NCBI RefSeq assembly: GCF_002916655.1
Contig: NZ_PPSM01000036.1
Span: 62,001-126,000, forward strand
Source of the DNA: Novosphingobium sp. HII-3
Lineage (GTDB): Bacteria; Pseudomonadota; Alphaproteobacteria; Sphingomonadales; Sphingomonadaceae
DNA: 64,000 nucleotides
Direction of reading: 5' to 3'
The translations under genes were made by a program, and so were the position numbers. The notes under the pieces were generated by a model. That model saw only the letters and a program-made list of their open reading frames with translations. It searched no databases and had not been told where the DNA came from. Below are positions 37,393 to 46,476 of this stretch, piece after piece; position 1 is the stretch's first letter; each line of letters opens with the position of its first letter.

Positions 37393-38840
37393 ATGTCCTG
37401 CTGGTCGAGGATGATACCTCCATCGCCATCGTCATTACCGCGGCGCTGGAGGCGGAGGGCTTTTCCGTCTCGCACTGCCAGACGTTGGCGGAACGGGACA
37501 GCATGCTGAGTGAAGGACGGTTCGCCGCGCTGGTGACCGATGTGATGCTTCCCGACGGCGACGGGATTGAGACCATCGATCGGGTCCGGGAGCATCATCC
37601 GCAGATGCCGATCGTCATTCTGTCGGCACAGAATACGCTCGATACCGCTGTCCGAGCCACGGACACCGGCGCCTTCGAATACTTTCCCAAACCCTTCGAT
37701 ATCGATGAACTCGCGCGCACCGTGCGGCAGGCCGCCGGCGCCGCGCAGGGTCAGACGATCGGAGAGGAGCCGGTTATCGAAGGCCTACCGCTGGTCGGCC
37801 GCAGTGCGGCCATGCAGTCGGTTTTCCGCATGATCACGCGCGTGCTGCGCAATGACCTGACGGTGCTGATTCTCGGAGAGTCGGGCACCGGCAAGGAGCT
37901 CGTTGCCGAGGCGATACACCAGCTAGGGCATCGCCGGTCGGGACCCTTCATCGCGGTCAACACTGCCGCGATACCGGCCGAACTCATCGAAAGCGAGTTG
38001 TTCGGCCATGAAAAAGGCGCCTTCACGGGGGCCGTGGCCCGTCACGTCGGCAAGTTCGAGCAGGCTGCGGGCGGTACGCTCTTCCTTGACGAAATCGGTG
38101 ACATGCCGATGCAGGCGCAGACCCGCCTCCTGCGTGCTCTTCAGTCCGGCACCGTGCGCCGCGTGGGCGGGCGCGAGGAGATCCGCCTCGACACACGGAT
38201 CGTCGCTGCCACGAACAAGGATCTTGAGCCCGAAATCGCCGCAGGCCGCTTTCGTGAGGACCTGTATTACCGGCTCAACGTAGTGCCGATCAACATGCCG
38301 CCACTGCGTGATCGCCCGGATGACATCGACGCTCTTGCCCGTCACTTCCTGCTTCATGCGGCGAACGAGGGGCTGCCCCGCCACCAGCTGACGCCGCAGG
38401 CAGGCGAACTGCTCAGCCGTCAACCATGGCGCGGCAATGTCCGCGAACTGAAGAACTTCGTCTACCGTCTCGCCTTGCTTGCGCGCGAGGATGTGATCGA
38501 CGTTGAAAGCATCGTCCCGCTATTGGCGCAGGAGCAATCCGGTGCGAACGGCGACAGCACCGGAGGAAGCGCTCAGTACGGTGAGGGCAGGGCGCATGGC
38601 GCCTCGGCCAGCATTGACGCTGCTGTCGAGGCATGGCTACAGGCCACCCGCCCGGCGAGCGGAACGATCTACGGCAGCGCCATGGCCGCCTTCGAGCGGC
38701 CGCTCTTCGCGCAGGTTCTGCGCGAGACCGCCGGCAATCAGCTGCGAGCCGCGCAGGCGCTGGGGATTAACCGCAACACTTTGCGCAAACGCCTGGGCGA
38801 ACTGGCGCTCGACCCCGAGGAATTCGCTCGTCGTCCTTAA
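37389..38840 (+). CDS. ntrC: Nitrogen response regulator NtrC
   Basis: Sigma-54 activator. 483 residues, GTG start. Receiver domain (1-120): phosphorylation aspartate in LVTDVMLPDGDG, lysine in YFPKPFDIDEL. AAA+ domain: GESGTGKELVAEAIHQLGHR, ESELFGHEKGAFTGA with GAFTGA at 210-215, GGTLFLDEIGDMPM. C-terminal Fis-type helix-turn-helix: LRAAQALGINRNTLRKRLGE. All elements for sigma-54 contact are intact, in contrast to NtrX downstream. Confidence 0.96.
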   Translation: MNVLLVEDDTSIAIVITAALEAEGFSVSHCQTLAERDSMLSEGRFAALVTDVMLPDGDGIETIDRVREHHPQMPIVILSAQNTLDTAVRATDTGAFEYFPKPFDIDELARTVRQAAGAAQGQTIGEEPVIEGLPLVGRSAAMQSVFRMITRVLRNDLTVLILGESGTGKELVAEAIHQLGHRRSGPFIAVNTAAIPAELIESELFGHEKGAFTGAVARHVGKFEQAAGGTLFLDEIGDMPMQAQTRLLRALQSGTVRRVGGREEIRLDTRIVAATNKDLEPEIAAGRFREDLYYRLNVVPINMPPLRDRPDDIDALARHFLLHAANEGLPRHQLTPQAGELLSRQPWRGNVRELKNFVYRLALLAREDVIDVESIVPLLAQEQSGANGDSTGGSAQYGEGRAHGASASIDAAVEAWLQATRPASGTIYGSAMAAFERPLFAQVLRETAGNQLRAAQALGINRNTLRKRLGELALDPEEFARRP

Positions 38841-38880
38841 AGCGGCCCTTGTGGATTTGCACTTGCAGGCAGGCCACAGT

Positions 38881-38894
38881 CCTGTTGTAACAGG
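38881..38894. promoter_or_regulatory. Dyad before ntrY
   Basis: CCTGTT-GT-AACAGG, a perfect 6-bp inverted repeat with 2-base centre, six bases before the ntrY ATG. It could be an operator or a hairpin over the ribosome site. TGTAACA recurs in the dyad before hfq. Confidence 0.35.
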
Positions 38895-38900
38895 GCAACG

Positions 38901-41159
38901 ATGAACGAGGGTCCGGTTCCTAGACAGGCGCGTAAGCGGGCGTGGCCACGCTGGTGGCGGCGCATGCAGTTGGCTGCTCGCCGGGCCAACTTCTTCGCCG
39001 TCATGGAGGTGCTTTCGGTCCTTGCCTTCCTGGTTATGACCGCAACGACCTGGTACGCGCTCAACGGCGGTGGAGACCGGCGTGAGCTGCTGCCGTCCAA
39101 CCTGACGGCAAGCCTGCTCGTCGGAACGCTCGTGCCGGCGATGGCGATCCTGGTTCTGCTGGGGCGGCGAATGGCACTGCGCCGCGCGGCTGAAAACATC
39201 AGCGGCGGCACCGGCCAGATGCACGTCCGGCTCGTTTTCATTTTCTCGCTGATCTCGGCCATTCCCACGCTGCTGGTGGTCATCTTCGCTTCTTGGCTGT
39301 TCCAGTCGGGCGTCGAGTTCTGGTTCTCCGACAGTTCGCGCGGGCTGCTGGAAAACGCCAACAAGCTGGCCAGGGGCTATTATGACCAGACACTGCGGGA
39401 CGTTGGCTACGAATCCGTCGCCATGGCCACAGACGCACGGGACGAACTCAGCCAGGTACCGGTCGCGAGCCGCGAGTTCCAGACCTTCCTTTCCTATCAG
39501 GTCGTCCGCCGTAACCTGAGCGGCGCGGCCATCATCCAGATCGACCGGGGCGGGGACCAGCGGACCCCGATCATCGTCGATCCGGTCGGCGTTGCCGAGA
39601 ACAATCGCATCAGCAAGGACGGGCTGGACCGGCTGGACAAGGGCGAGCCCTATGTCGTCAATGCCCGCGACAACCGCATCGTCGCCGCTGCGCCCATCGA
39701 GCGGTCTTCGGGGGTCTATCTGCTTGTCGTGCGCAGTTCCGACCTGCTCTCGCTCAGCCAGGGGGAGCGGGCGGAGAACATCGTTCAGGCCTACGAGGTG
39801 CTTACAAGCCGCGCCCGCGTGCTCCAGTTGCGGTTCAACGTGGCGCTCTTCGTGGCGTCGCTGGCGCTGGTGGGCCTGTCCGTCTGGTTCGCGCTGCGGT
39901 TCGCCGACCGGCAGGTGGAGCCGCTCTATGAACTGGTGGACGCGGCCCGCGGTGTTGGCGCGGGCAACTACACATTACGCATCGAGAGGCGAACCGGCGC
40001 GGACGAGATTGGGCTGCTGAACCGCGCCTTCAACCGCATGACGGCGCAGATCGACAAGCAGACGCAGGCTTTGCTTGGCGCAAACCGCCAGCTTCACGAG
40101 CGCAGCGTCTTCATCGAAGCCGTGCTGGAATCAGTGACCTCGGGCATCATCTCGCTGAACGAGCAGGGCCGTATCCTTCTGATGAACTCGACGGCGCAGA
40201 AACTTCTGACCGATGGCACAGGCACCGCACCGGAGGGGATGCTGATCGCCGAAGTCGCGCCCTCACTGGCTGCACTGGTGGAGCAGGGCGCTCCCAGCGG
40301 CCTGGTCCAGTACAACCGCGGAGGTGACCTCCTGACGCTGGCCGTCAAGACCAGTCGCGATGCCACCGGCCACGTCATCACGTTCGAGGATATCACCCGC
40401 CAACTGATCGACCAGCGGACGGCCGCCTGGTCCGATGTGGCGCGGCGCATCGCCCACGAGATCAAGAACCCGCTCACCCCGATACAGCTGGCGACGGAAC
40501 GGCTCAGCCGCCGCTATCGCAAGCAGATTACCGACAATCCCGAACTGTTCGAGGATCTGACCCGAACCATCATTCGCCAGGTGGGCGATCTGCGCAAGAT
40601 GGTGGACGAATTCTCCTCCTTCGCCCGCCTTCCCAAGCCCGTGTTCCGTCCGGAGGATCCGGTAGCCCTCGCGCGGCAGGCGCTTTTCCTCCAGGAAGTG
40701 GCACGGCCCGACATCGATTTCCGCTTCGTCGCGGAGCGTGACATCGGCCTCATTGAGTGTGATCGCCATCAATATGGGCAGGCGATGACAAACGTGCTCA
40801 AGAACGCCGTCGAAGCCACGGAAGCCAAAGCGAACGAGGCGCCACAAGACTACCGCGGCACAATCACGGTGGAGGTGCTCGAGGAGGATACATCCATCCT
40901 CGTGCGGATCACGGACAACGGCATCGGGCTGTCGCAGGACAAGGAGCGCCTGATCGAACCCTATGTTACCACGCGTGAGAAGGGCACGGGCCTCGGGCTG
41001 GCGATCGTCAACAAGATCATCGAGGAACATGGCGGCGAAATGACCTTCGCAGCGGCGGCCGGTGGCGGAACCACCGTGGCGATGCGCTTTGCCCACAACC
41101 CGCTCTCGCACGAGACTTCCGGTTCGTTGCCGTTCCGCAAGCCGGAGGCAGCGCAGTGA
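38901..41159 (+). CDS. ntrY: Membrane sensor histidine kinase NtrY
   Basis: 752 residues. About four membrane helices: FFAVMEVLSVLAFLVMTATT, LTASLLVGTLVPAMAILVLL, FIFSLISAIPTLLVVIFASW, and, after a periplasmic domain of ~200 residues, FNVALFVASLALVGLSVWFA. HAMP follows (FADRQVEPLYELVDAARGVG), then PAS (about 400-480), the phospho-histidine in [20 protein letters not shown], and the ATPase motifs with TGLGLAIVNKIIEEHGGE. NtrY/NtrX respond to redox and nitrogen in relatives. 31 bases before ntrX. Confidence 0.95.
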   Translation: MNEGPVPRQARKRAWPRWWRRMQLAARRANFFAVMEVLSVLAFLVMTATTWYALNGGGDRRELLPSNLTASLLVGTLVPAMAILVLLGRRMALRRAAENISGGTGQMHVRLVFIFSLISAIPTLLVVIFASWLFQSGVEFWFSDSSRGLLENANKLARGYYDQTLRDVGYESVAMATDARDELSQVPVASREFQTFLSYQVVRRNLSGAAIIQIDRGGDQRTPIIVDPVGVAENNRISKDGLDRLDKGEPYVVNARDNRIVAAAPIERSSGVYLLVVRSSDLLSLSQGERAENIVQAYEVLTSRARVLQLRFNVALFVASLALVGLSVWFALRFADRQVEPLYELVDAARGVGAGNYTLRIERRTGADEIGLLNRAFNRMTAQIDKQTQALLGANRQLHERSVFIEAVLESVTSGIISLNEQGRILLMNSTAQKLLTDGTGTAPEGMLIAEVAPSLAALVEQGAPSGLVQYNRGGDLLTLAVKTSRDATGHVITFEDITRQLIDQRTAAWSDVARRIAHEIKNPLTPIQLATERLSRRYRKQITDNPELFEDLTRTIIRQVGDLRKMVDEFSSFARLPKPVFRPEDPVALARQALFLQEVARPDIDFRFVAERDIGLIECDRHQYGQAMTNVLKNAVEATEAKANEAPQDYRGTITVEVLEEDTSILVRITDNGIGLSQDKERLIEPYVTTREKGTGLGLAIVNKIIEEHGGEMTFAAAAGGGTTVAMRFAHNPLSHETSGSLPFRKPEAAQ

Positions 41160-41190
41160 CCCGTTTCATCCAGACGAAGAAGATTGGCTC

Positions 41191-42588
41191 ATGGCACTAG
41201 ATATCCTGATCGTCGACGACGAGCGCGACATCCGCGAACTGGTCGCCGGCGTGCTGAGCGACGAAGGCTACGAATGCCGCACGGCCGGTGACAGCGAATC
41301 CGCTTTGGCGGCTGTTGACGCGCGCCGTCCTTCGCTGGTCCTGCTGGATGTCTGGCTTCACGGCAGCCCCATGGATGGGCTGGAAGTGCTGGACGCCATC
41401 AAGGCGCGTGAACCGGAACTGCCGGTGATCATCTTCTCCGGCCACGGGAACATAGACACTGCCGTCGCGGCCATCTCGCGCGGGGCCATGGACTTCATCG
41501 AGAAGCCTTTCGAAGCCGAGAAGTTGCTGCATCTGGTCGCCCGAGCGACCGAGACCGAGCGGCTGCGCCGAGAGAACGCCCAGCTTCGGCAGGGCGTTTC
41601 CACGGGCGAGGAGTTCAACGGCTCCAGCGGCGCCATCAACCAGGTGCGCGCCACGTTGAAGCGCGTGGCCAACACCGGAAGCCGTCTTTTGATCACCGGG
41701 CCCGCCGGCTCGGGCAAGGAGGTGGCCGCGCGGCTGCTTCACGCCTGGAGCCCCAGAGCCGGCAGCGCCTTCGTCAGCGTGAACTCGGCACGCATCACCC
41801 CCGAGCGGTTCGAGCAGGAACTGTTCGGTGAGGAAGTGGATGGGACACTCGTTCGGTCCGGGCTTCTCGAAAGTGCGGATGGCGGAACACTTTACTTCGA
41901 CGAGGTGGCGGACATGCCGCTGTCGACACAGGCGCGTATCCTGCGTGTGCTCACCGATCAGGCGTTCGTCCGTGTCGGCGGTACCCGGCAGATCCGGGTG
42001 GATGTCCGCGTCGTCTCCTCCACGTCGCGAGACCTCGAGAAGGAGATCGCCGAGCGCCGCTTCCGCGAAGACCTGTTCTATCGCCTTAACGTCGTGCCGA
42101 TCTCGATCCCCGCCCTGCGCGAACGGCGCGATGACATACCCGCACTGGTCGACCATTTTTTCGCCCGGTATGCCAACGAGCAGGGCGTGCCGCCGCCCCA
42201 GGTCAGCGGGGAGGCGATGACCGCATTGCAGGCTTACGAATGGCCCGGCAACGTGCGCCAGTTGCGCAATGTCGTCGAACGCACAGTGATCATGGCCCCG
42301 CGGGAAAAGCTCGCGACGATCGAGGCGGACATGCTACCGCCGGAGATCTTCAACAGCCGCGGCGGCAGCGATGCCGGCGCCTCGGTCATGATGAGCGCGC
42401 CGTTACGCGAGGCGCGCGAAAGCTTCGAACGTGAGTATCTGCGCGTGCAGATACGGCGCTTCTCCGGCAACATCTCCAAGACTGCCGCGTTCATCGGGAT
42501 GGAGCGATCGGCGCTTCATCGCAAGCTGAAGCTCCTGGGCATGTCCGAAAGGCGGGAGGACGAACCGGACCTCGATGAGCAGGCCTGA
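41191..42588 (+). CDS. ntrX: Response regulator NtrX, lacking GAFTGA
   Basis: 465 residues from MALDILIVDDERDIRELVAG. Receiver: D in VLLDVWLHGSPMDG, K in FIEKPFEAEKLL. AAA+ domain: TGPAGSGKEVAARLLHAWSP, then, where NtrC has GAFTGA, EQELFGEEVDGTLVRSGLLE (from residue 208). Walker B GGTLYFDEVADMPLSTQARI. The C-terminal Fis HTH is present (GNISKTAAFIGMERSALHRK). The loop loss is known in other alphaproteobacterial NtrX and predicts no sigma-54 activation; it would act as an ordinary DNA-binding regulator. Confidence 0.95.
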   Translation: MALDILIVDDERDIRELVAGVLSDEGYECRTAGDSESALAAVDARRPSLVLLDVWLHGSPMDGLEVLDAIKAREPELPVIIFSGHGNIDTAVAAISRGAMDFIEKPFEAEKLLHLVARATETERLRRENAQLRQGVSTGEEFNGSSGAINQVRATLKRVANTGSRLLITGPAGSGKEVAARLLHAWSPRAGSAFVSVNSARITPERFEQELFGEEVDGTLVRSGLLESADGGTLYFDEVADMPLSTQARILRVLTDQAFVRVGGTRQIRVDVRVVSSTSRDLEKEIAERRFREDLFYRLNVVPISIPALRERRDDIPALVDHFFARYANEQGVPPPQVSGEAMTALQAYEWPGNVRQLRNVVERTVIMAPREKLATIEADMLPPEIFNSRGGSDAGASVMMSAPLREARESFEREYLRVQIRRFSGNISKTAAFIGMERSALHRKLKLLGMSERREDEPDLDEQA

Positions 42589-42593
42589 ACCTG

Positions 42594-42611
42594 TGTAACA
42601 TTTATGCTACA
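42594..42611. promoter_or_regulatory. Imperfect 18-bp palindrome upstream of hfq
   Basis: TGTAACATTTATGCTACA: arms TGTA-x-CAT and ATG-x-TACA with one mismatched position each side. It lies in the only AT-rich stretch between ntrX and hfq, about 120 bases before the hfq start, so it may be an operator for hfq. The regulator is unknown. Confidence 0.4.
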
Positions 42612-42731
42612 AAAACGCGGTTTACTGCACTGCAGCAAGTGAGTACCTTCCGATTCGAGAACGGTTGCCGTCACGAACGGGGCCAGATTGCGGACCGCAT
42701 GGGCGGCCGCCAAAAAGACGGAGAATGAGAC

Positions 42732-43307
42732 ATGGCTGGACGTACGCTTTCGGCGCGCCCCAAACCCACCCCGCCGCCGGCTCCCGAAGTCGAGGAAGCG
42801 GCACCGCCGGTAATCACCGCTCCCGCTGGGAAGGGTGGCCAGAACCTGCAGGACCAGTTCCTGAACTTGCTGCGCAAGAACAAGACGCCTGTCACGATGT
42901 TTCTGGTCAAGGGCGTCAAGCTGCAGGGCATCGTCACCTGGTTCGACAACTTTTCGATCCTTTTGCGCCGGGATGGTCAGTCGCAGCTCGTCTACAAGCA
43001 CGCAATCTCCACCATCATGCCCTCCACTCCGGTCGATGCCGGCCAGTTCGGCAGCGGTCCGGAGAACGCGAAGAAACAGCGCGTTCTGCAGGATGTCTTC
43101 CTCTCCAGCATTCGCAATGCCGGCGTGCAGGTGACGATGTTCCTCATCAACGGCGTGATGCTGCAGGGCCGCGTCGCCGCCTACGACCTCTTCTGCATGC
43201 TGCTGGAGCGTGAGGGGTACGTACAACTGGCCTACAAGCATGCCGTCTCGACCATCCAGCCGGTAACCCCGGTGGATCTCCAGGCGCATGAAGAGGCTGA
43301 AGACTGA
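42732..43307 (+). CDS. hfq: Hfq with two fused Sm domains
   Basis: RNA chaperone. 191 residues against about 80-100 for ordinary Hfq. A Pro/Ala-rich leader (1-35) is followed by Sm domain 1 (about 38-98: [36 protein letters not shown]) and Sm domain 2 (about 118-178: [36 protein letters not shown]), with equivalent residues exactly 80 apart (Q40/Q120, H90/H170). Both keep the Q...YKH proximal site. Domain 2 has lost the basic rim (RKNK becomes RNAG). Three chains would give a pseudo-hexamer. hflX follows after 16 bases. Confidence 0.96.
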   Translation: MAGRTLSARPKPTPPPAPEVEEAAPPVITAPAGKGGQNLQDQFLNLLRKNKTPVTMFLVKGVKLQGIVTWFDNFSILLRRDGQSQLVYKHAISTIMPSTPVDAGQFGSGPENAKKQRVLQDVFLSSIRNAGVQVTMFLINGVMLQGRVAAYDLFCMLLEREGYVQLAYKHAVSTIQPVTPVDLQAHEEAED

Positions 43308-43323
43308 GAGAAGCTGAACCGAT

Positions 43324-44685
43324 TTGAACGATGAACTCAAAGGTGAGGTCACGCGCGGCGCGCGTGCCCTCGTTGTATATCCTCAGATGCGGGGCCGCGG
43401 CGATCTTGATCCCGAGGCCCGGCTGGAGGAGGCAAGAGGCCTCGCGCTTGCGATCGGTCTGGTCGTGGCCGAGGCGATGGCGATCGTCATACGTGAACCC
43501 CGCGCGGGCACGCTTTTCGGCGAAGGCCAGATCCAGAACATCGCCGCCGCCTGCGAACTCAACGAGGCGGAACTGGTCATCGTCGACGGTTCGCTCAGCG
43601 CCATCCAGCAGCGCAATCTCGAAGAAAAGCTGAAGCGCAAGGTCATCGACCGCACCGGTCTTATCCTCGAAATCTTCGGCGAGCGGGCAGCGACCGCCGA
43701 AGGCCGCCTCCAGGTGGAACTGGCGCACCTCGATTATCAGGCCGGACGGCTGGTCCGCAGCTGGACTCACCTGGAACGCCAACGCGGCGGCTTCGGCTTC
43801 CTCGGTGGCCCGGGTGAAACACAGATCGAGGCGGATCGACGCATGATCCGCGATCGTATGGCGAAAATCCGTCGGGAGCTTGAGCAGGTTCGCCGCACCC
43901 GGGGGCTCCACCGCGATCGCAGGGAAAAGGCGCCTTGGCCCGTGATCGCGCTCGTGGGCTACACCAATGCTGGCAAGTCGACGCTGTTCAACCGCCTCAC
44001 CGGTGCCGGCGTCATGGCCGAGAACCTGCTTTTCGCAACGCTCGACCCGACCATGCGCGCCATTCGGCTGCCGGGCTTGGAAAAGGCCATTTTGTCGGAC
44101 ACGGTGGGCTTCATCTCCGATCTTCCGACACAGTTGGTGGCGGCCTTTCGCGCTACCCTTGAAGAGGTTACGGCGGCGGACGTGATCGTCCACGTGCGTG
44201 ACATAGCGAACCCCGACACCGAGGCGCAGAAGCGGCAGGTGCTGGAGGTGCTGTCGGACCTTGGCGTTCTCGGTCTCTCGGACAAGGATGCAGCTGGAGA
44301 GAAGGGGGATGCCGGAGAGGCGGCCACGGAGCCGTCGATCCCTATCATTGAAGTCTGGAACAAGTGGGACCTTCTCGGCCCGGCACAGGCCGAAGCTCTT
44401 CGCGAGGCGCGGGAGCATCGTGAAGGCGAGACGATCGTGCCGCTTTCCGCGCTGACCGGGGAAGGGTGCGATGTCCTGCTCGAGACCGCAGGGCGCAAGC
44501 TGACGCAGGACGCCCGCGTCTACAGCTTTGTCCTTCCCGCTTCCGATGGACAGCGCATCGCCTTCCTTCACGCGCGTGGCGAAGTCGTGTCGGAGGAGGA
44601 GGCCGGAGAAGGTGACGGCGGGCCGCAGATCCGGCTCCAGGTCCGGATGTCCGAACGGGAGTTCGGGCGCTTCAAAGCCCTGTGA
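43324..44685 (+). CDS. hflX: Ribosome-associated GTPase HflX
   Basis: 453 residues. An N-terminal HflX domain with GTLFGEGQIQNIAAACELNE, a helical linker GFLGGPGETQIEADRRMIRD, and the G domain: G1 GYTNAGKSTLFNRLTGAGV (from residue 212), G2/G3 FATLDPTMRAI and LSDTVGFISDLPTQLVAAFR, G4 NKWD. HflX splits stalled or heat-damaged ribosomes in relatives. The TTG at 43324 gives the family N-terminus; an ATG seven bases later is in another frame. It converges on mazG with three bases between stops. Confidence 0.95.
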   Translation: MNDELKGEVTRGARALVVYPQMRGRGDLDPEARLEEARGLALAIGLVVAEAMAIVIREPRAGTLFGEGQIQNIAAACELNEAELVIVDGSLSAIQQRNLEEKLKRKVIDRTGLILEIFGERAATAEGRLQVELAHLDYQAGRLVRSWTHLERQRGGFGFLGGPGETQIEADRRMIRDRMAKIRRELEQVRRTRGLHRDRREKAPWPVIALVGYTNAGKSTLFNRLTGAGVMAENLLFATLDPTMRAIRLPGLEKAILSDTVGFISDLPTQLVAAFRATLEEVTAADVIVHVRDIANPDTEAQKRQVLEVLSDLGVLGLSDKDAAGEKGDAGEAATEPSIPIIEVWNKWDLLGPAQAEALREAREHREGETIVPLSALTGEGCDVLLETAGRKLTQDARVYSFVLPASDGQRIAFLHARGEVVSEEEAGEGDGGPQIRLQVRMSEREFGRFKAL

Positions 44686-44688
44686 AGA

Positions 44689-45453
44689 TCACTCGTCGCG
44701 CTTGACAGCCTGCCAATAGCTCTCCTGCTTGTCGAGCGGGAGAGTTGCGAAGTCCTCGTCTGACGACCTGGCGAGTTCTTCCATCGCGCGGAAACGCCGT
44801 TCGAACTTGGCGTTTGCCGCGCGAAGGGCGTCTTCGGGGGCAAGCCCGTTCAGACGGACAAGGTTGACCGCTGCAAACAGGAGGTCACCGGCTTCCTCCA
44901 GCCGTTCGGCGTCAGGAGCGTCCGCCAGTTCGGCCATTTCCTCGTGAACCTTGGCCGCTGCACCTTGGGCATCGGGCCAGTCGAAGCCGACCCGCGCGGC
45001 GCGCTTTTGCAGCTTTTCAGCCCGCAGAAGCGCCGGCAGCGCCAGCGCCACGCCGTCCATCGCGCTGGTCTCACCCTTGGCCTCGCGTTCCTTTGCCTTG
45101 AGGTTTTCCCAGCGCTCGGTCTGAGTCGAACTGGAGGTATCATCGCCGAAGATGTGGGGGTGGCGAGCTTCGAGTTTCGCTGCGATTGCCGCCGCGACAT
45201 CGGCAAACGAAAAGTGACCGAGTTCTTCGGCCATGCGCGAATGAAACACGACCTGAAGAAGAAGATCTCCCAGTTCCTCGCGCAGAGACGACATGTCATT
45301 GACGGCAACAGCCTCCGCCACCTCGTAGGCTTCCTCGATCGTGTATGGAACGATCGAAGCGAAGGTCTGCTTCGTGTCCCAGTCGCATCCGGTCTGCGGA
45401 TCGCGCAGCCGGGCCATGATGGAAAGAAGACGGTCGATTTCCTGATGCTTCAT
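44689..45453 (-). CDS. mazG: Nucleoside triphosphate pyrophosphohydrolase MazG
   Basis: 254 residues with two MazG domains in tandem, the usual bacterial form. Domain 1: CDWDTKQTFASIVPYTIEEA, YEVAEAV, LREELGDLLLQVVFHSRMAE, with the EExxE-type metal site. Domain 2: VHEEMAELADAPDAERLEEA, GDLLFAAVNLVRLNG. Hydrolyses NTPs to NMP and pyrophosphate, lowering mutagenic or alarmone-linked nucleotides. The 5' end faces a short AT-rich spacer (45454-45514) that holds its promoter. Confidence 0.95.
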   Translation of the reverse strand: MKHQEIDRLLSIMARLRDPQTGCDWDTKQTFASIVPYTIEEAYEVAEAVAVNDMSSLREELGDLLLQVVFHSRMAEELGHFSFADVAAAIAAKLEARHPHIFGDDTSSSTQTERWENLKAKEREAKGETSAMDGVALALPALLRAEKLQKRAARVGFDWPDAQGAAAKVHEEMAELADAPDAERLEEAGDLLFAAVNLVRLNGLAPEDALRAANAKFERRFRAMEELARSSDEDFATLPLDKQESYWQAVKRDE

Positions 45454-45514
45454 TGCGAACCCGTCGAAGAACGATAATGATGATTATGTAAAATCAAGGA
45501 TGGGGCGACGAGGC

Positions 45515-45697
45515 TTACGGCCGGCTAAGGCCCAGCATCTGCACAACCACAACCATTGTGACGATGATCGCAGCCCAAACCGCCGCCAGCTTCAGTACGC
45601 GGCTACGATCAAGGCTGCGAATCTCGGAATTGCGCAGCACCAGAAACAGCCATCCCAGAAGCGTGATGATCGAGACGATCATGGCGGCCTGTGTCAT
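45515..45697 (-). CDS. Small two-helix membrane protein, coupled to metallo-hydrolase
   Basis: 60 residues with helices MIVSIITLLGWLFLVLRN (6-23) and LAAVWAAIIVTMVVVVQML (37-55) and a short basic loop (SEIRSLDRSRVLK). Its ATG overlaps the stop of the upstream metallo-hydrolase gene by four bases (ATGA). That coupling supports it as a real gene. Family not recognised. Last gene of the dacF-tmk-holB-metG-tatD-MBL chain. Confidence 0.75.
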   Translation of the reverse strand: MTQAAMIVSIITLLGWLFLVLRNSEIRSLDRSRVLKLAAVWAAIIVTMVVVVQMLGLSRP

Positions 45698-46476
45698 GGC
45701 GTAACCACCAGTCCGTCATACCCGACGATGACGTTGTCCGGCACGGCTGCGGACAGCGTCGCGTAGTCCATGCTCTTGTCCAGATGCGTCAGCACGGTTG
45801 TACCGGCACGGCAGACGTCCGCCAGCTCGAGTGACATGGCAAGGTGCGCGTGCGTGGGATGCGGTTCGCGGCGCAAGCAGTCCACGACCAACACGTCGCA
45901 ACCGTAGAACAGGTCCACCATGCCTTTGGTGATCTCATTGAAATCCGTCGCATAAGCCACTGATTTCCCGTCGGCGTCGAAGATGAAGCCGGTGGAATCC
46001 ATGCCGCCGTGAGGCATCTGCACGTGCCCGACGCGGAACCCTTCGCACAGACGCAGAGTGTCGAGGTTCTCGAGCGAGACAAGCGTGGGGTAGCCGTATT
46101 GTCCGGCAAAGACGTAGCCGAAACGCTGCCTCAGGCGCCGCACGGTTTCTGCGTGGGCATAGCCGGGTATCGGGCCTGCACGGCCATACCGTAACGGGCG
46201 CAGGTCGTCGATGCCGTGGCAGTGGTCCGCATGATCATGCGTCCAGAAGACAGCGTCGAGGCGGTGTATGTCGTTGGCAAGAAGCTGCGAACGCAGATCG
46301 GTAGGGGTGTCGACCAGGATGCGCGCACCTGCATCGCTCTCCAGCACGATGGCCACTCGCGTCCGCCGGTTGCGCGGCTCGGCGGGGTCGCACAGTCCCC
46401 AGTCCGCGCAACCGCCCTCGCCCCCAAGCCGCGGTACTCCGGTCGATGTGCCACTGCCCAGGATGGTGACCTTCAT
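45694..46476 (-). CDS. Metallo-beta-lactamase-fold hydrolase, PhnP-like
   Basis: 260 residues from MKVTILGSGTSTGVPRLG. The double-metal motif HxHxDH is FWTHDHADHCHGIDDLRPLR; further ligands are in VQMPHGGMDSTGF, VAYATDF and the late VLTHLDKSMD. Similar to PhnP/YycJ-type cyclic phosphodiesterases, though here there is no phosphonate operon, so the substrate is unknown. Its ATG overlaps the tatD stop (ATGA). Confidence 0.88.
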   Translation of the reverse strand: MKVTILGSGTSTGVPRLGGEGGCADWGLCDPAEPRNRRTRVAIVLESDAGARILVDTPTDLRSQLLANDIHRLDAVFWTHDHADHCHGIDDLRPLRYGRAGPIPGYAHAETVRRLRQRFGYVFAGQYGYPTLVSLENLDTLRLCEGFRVGHVQMPHGGMDSTGFIFDADGKSVAYATDFNEITKGMVDLFYGCDVLVVDCLRREPHPTHAHLAMSLELADVCRAGTTVLTHLDKSMDYATLSAAVPDNVIVGYDGLVVTP

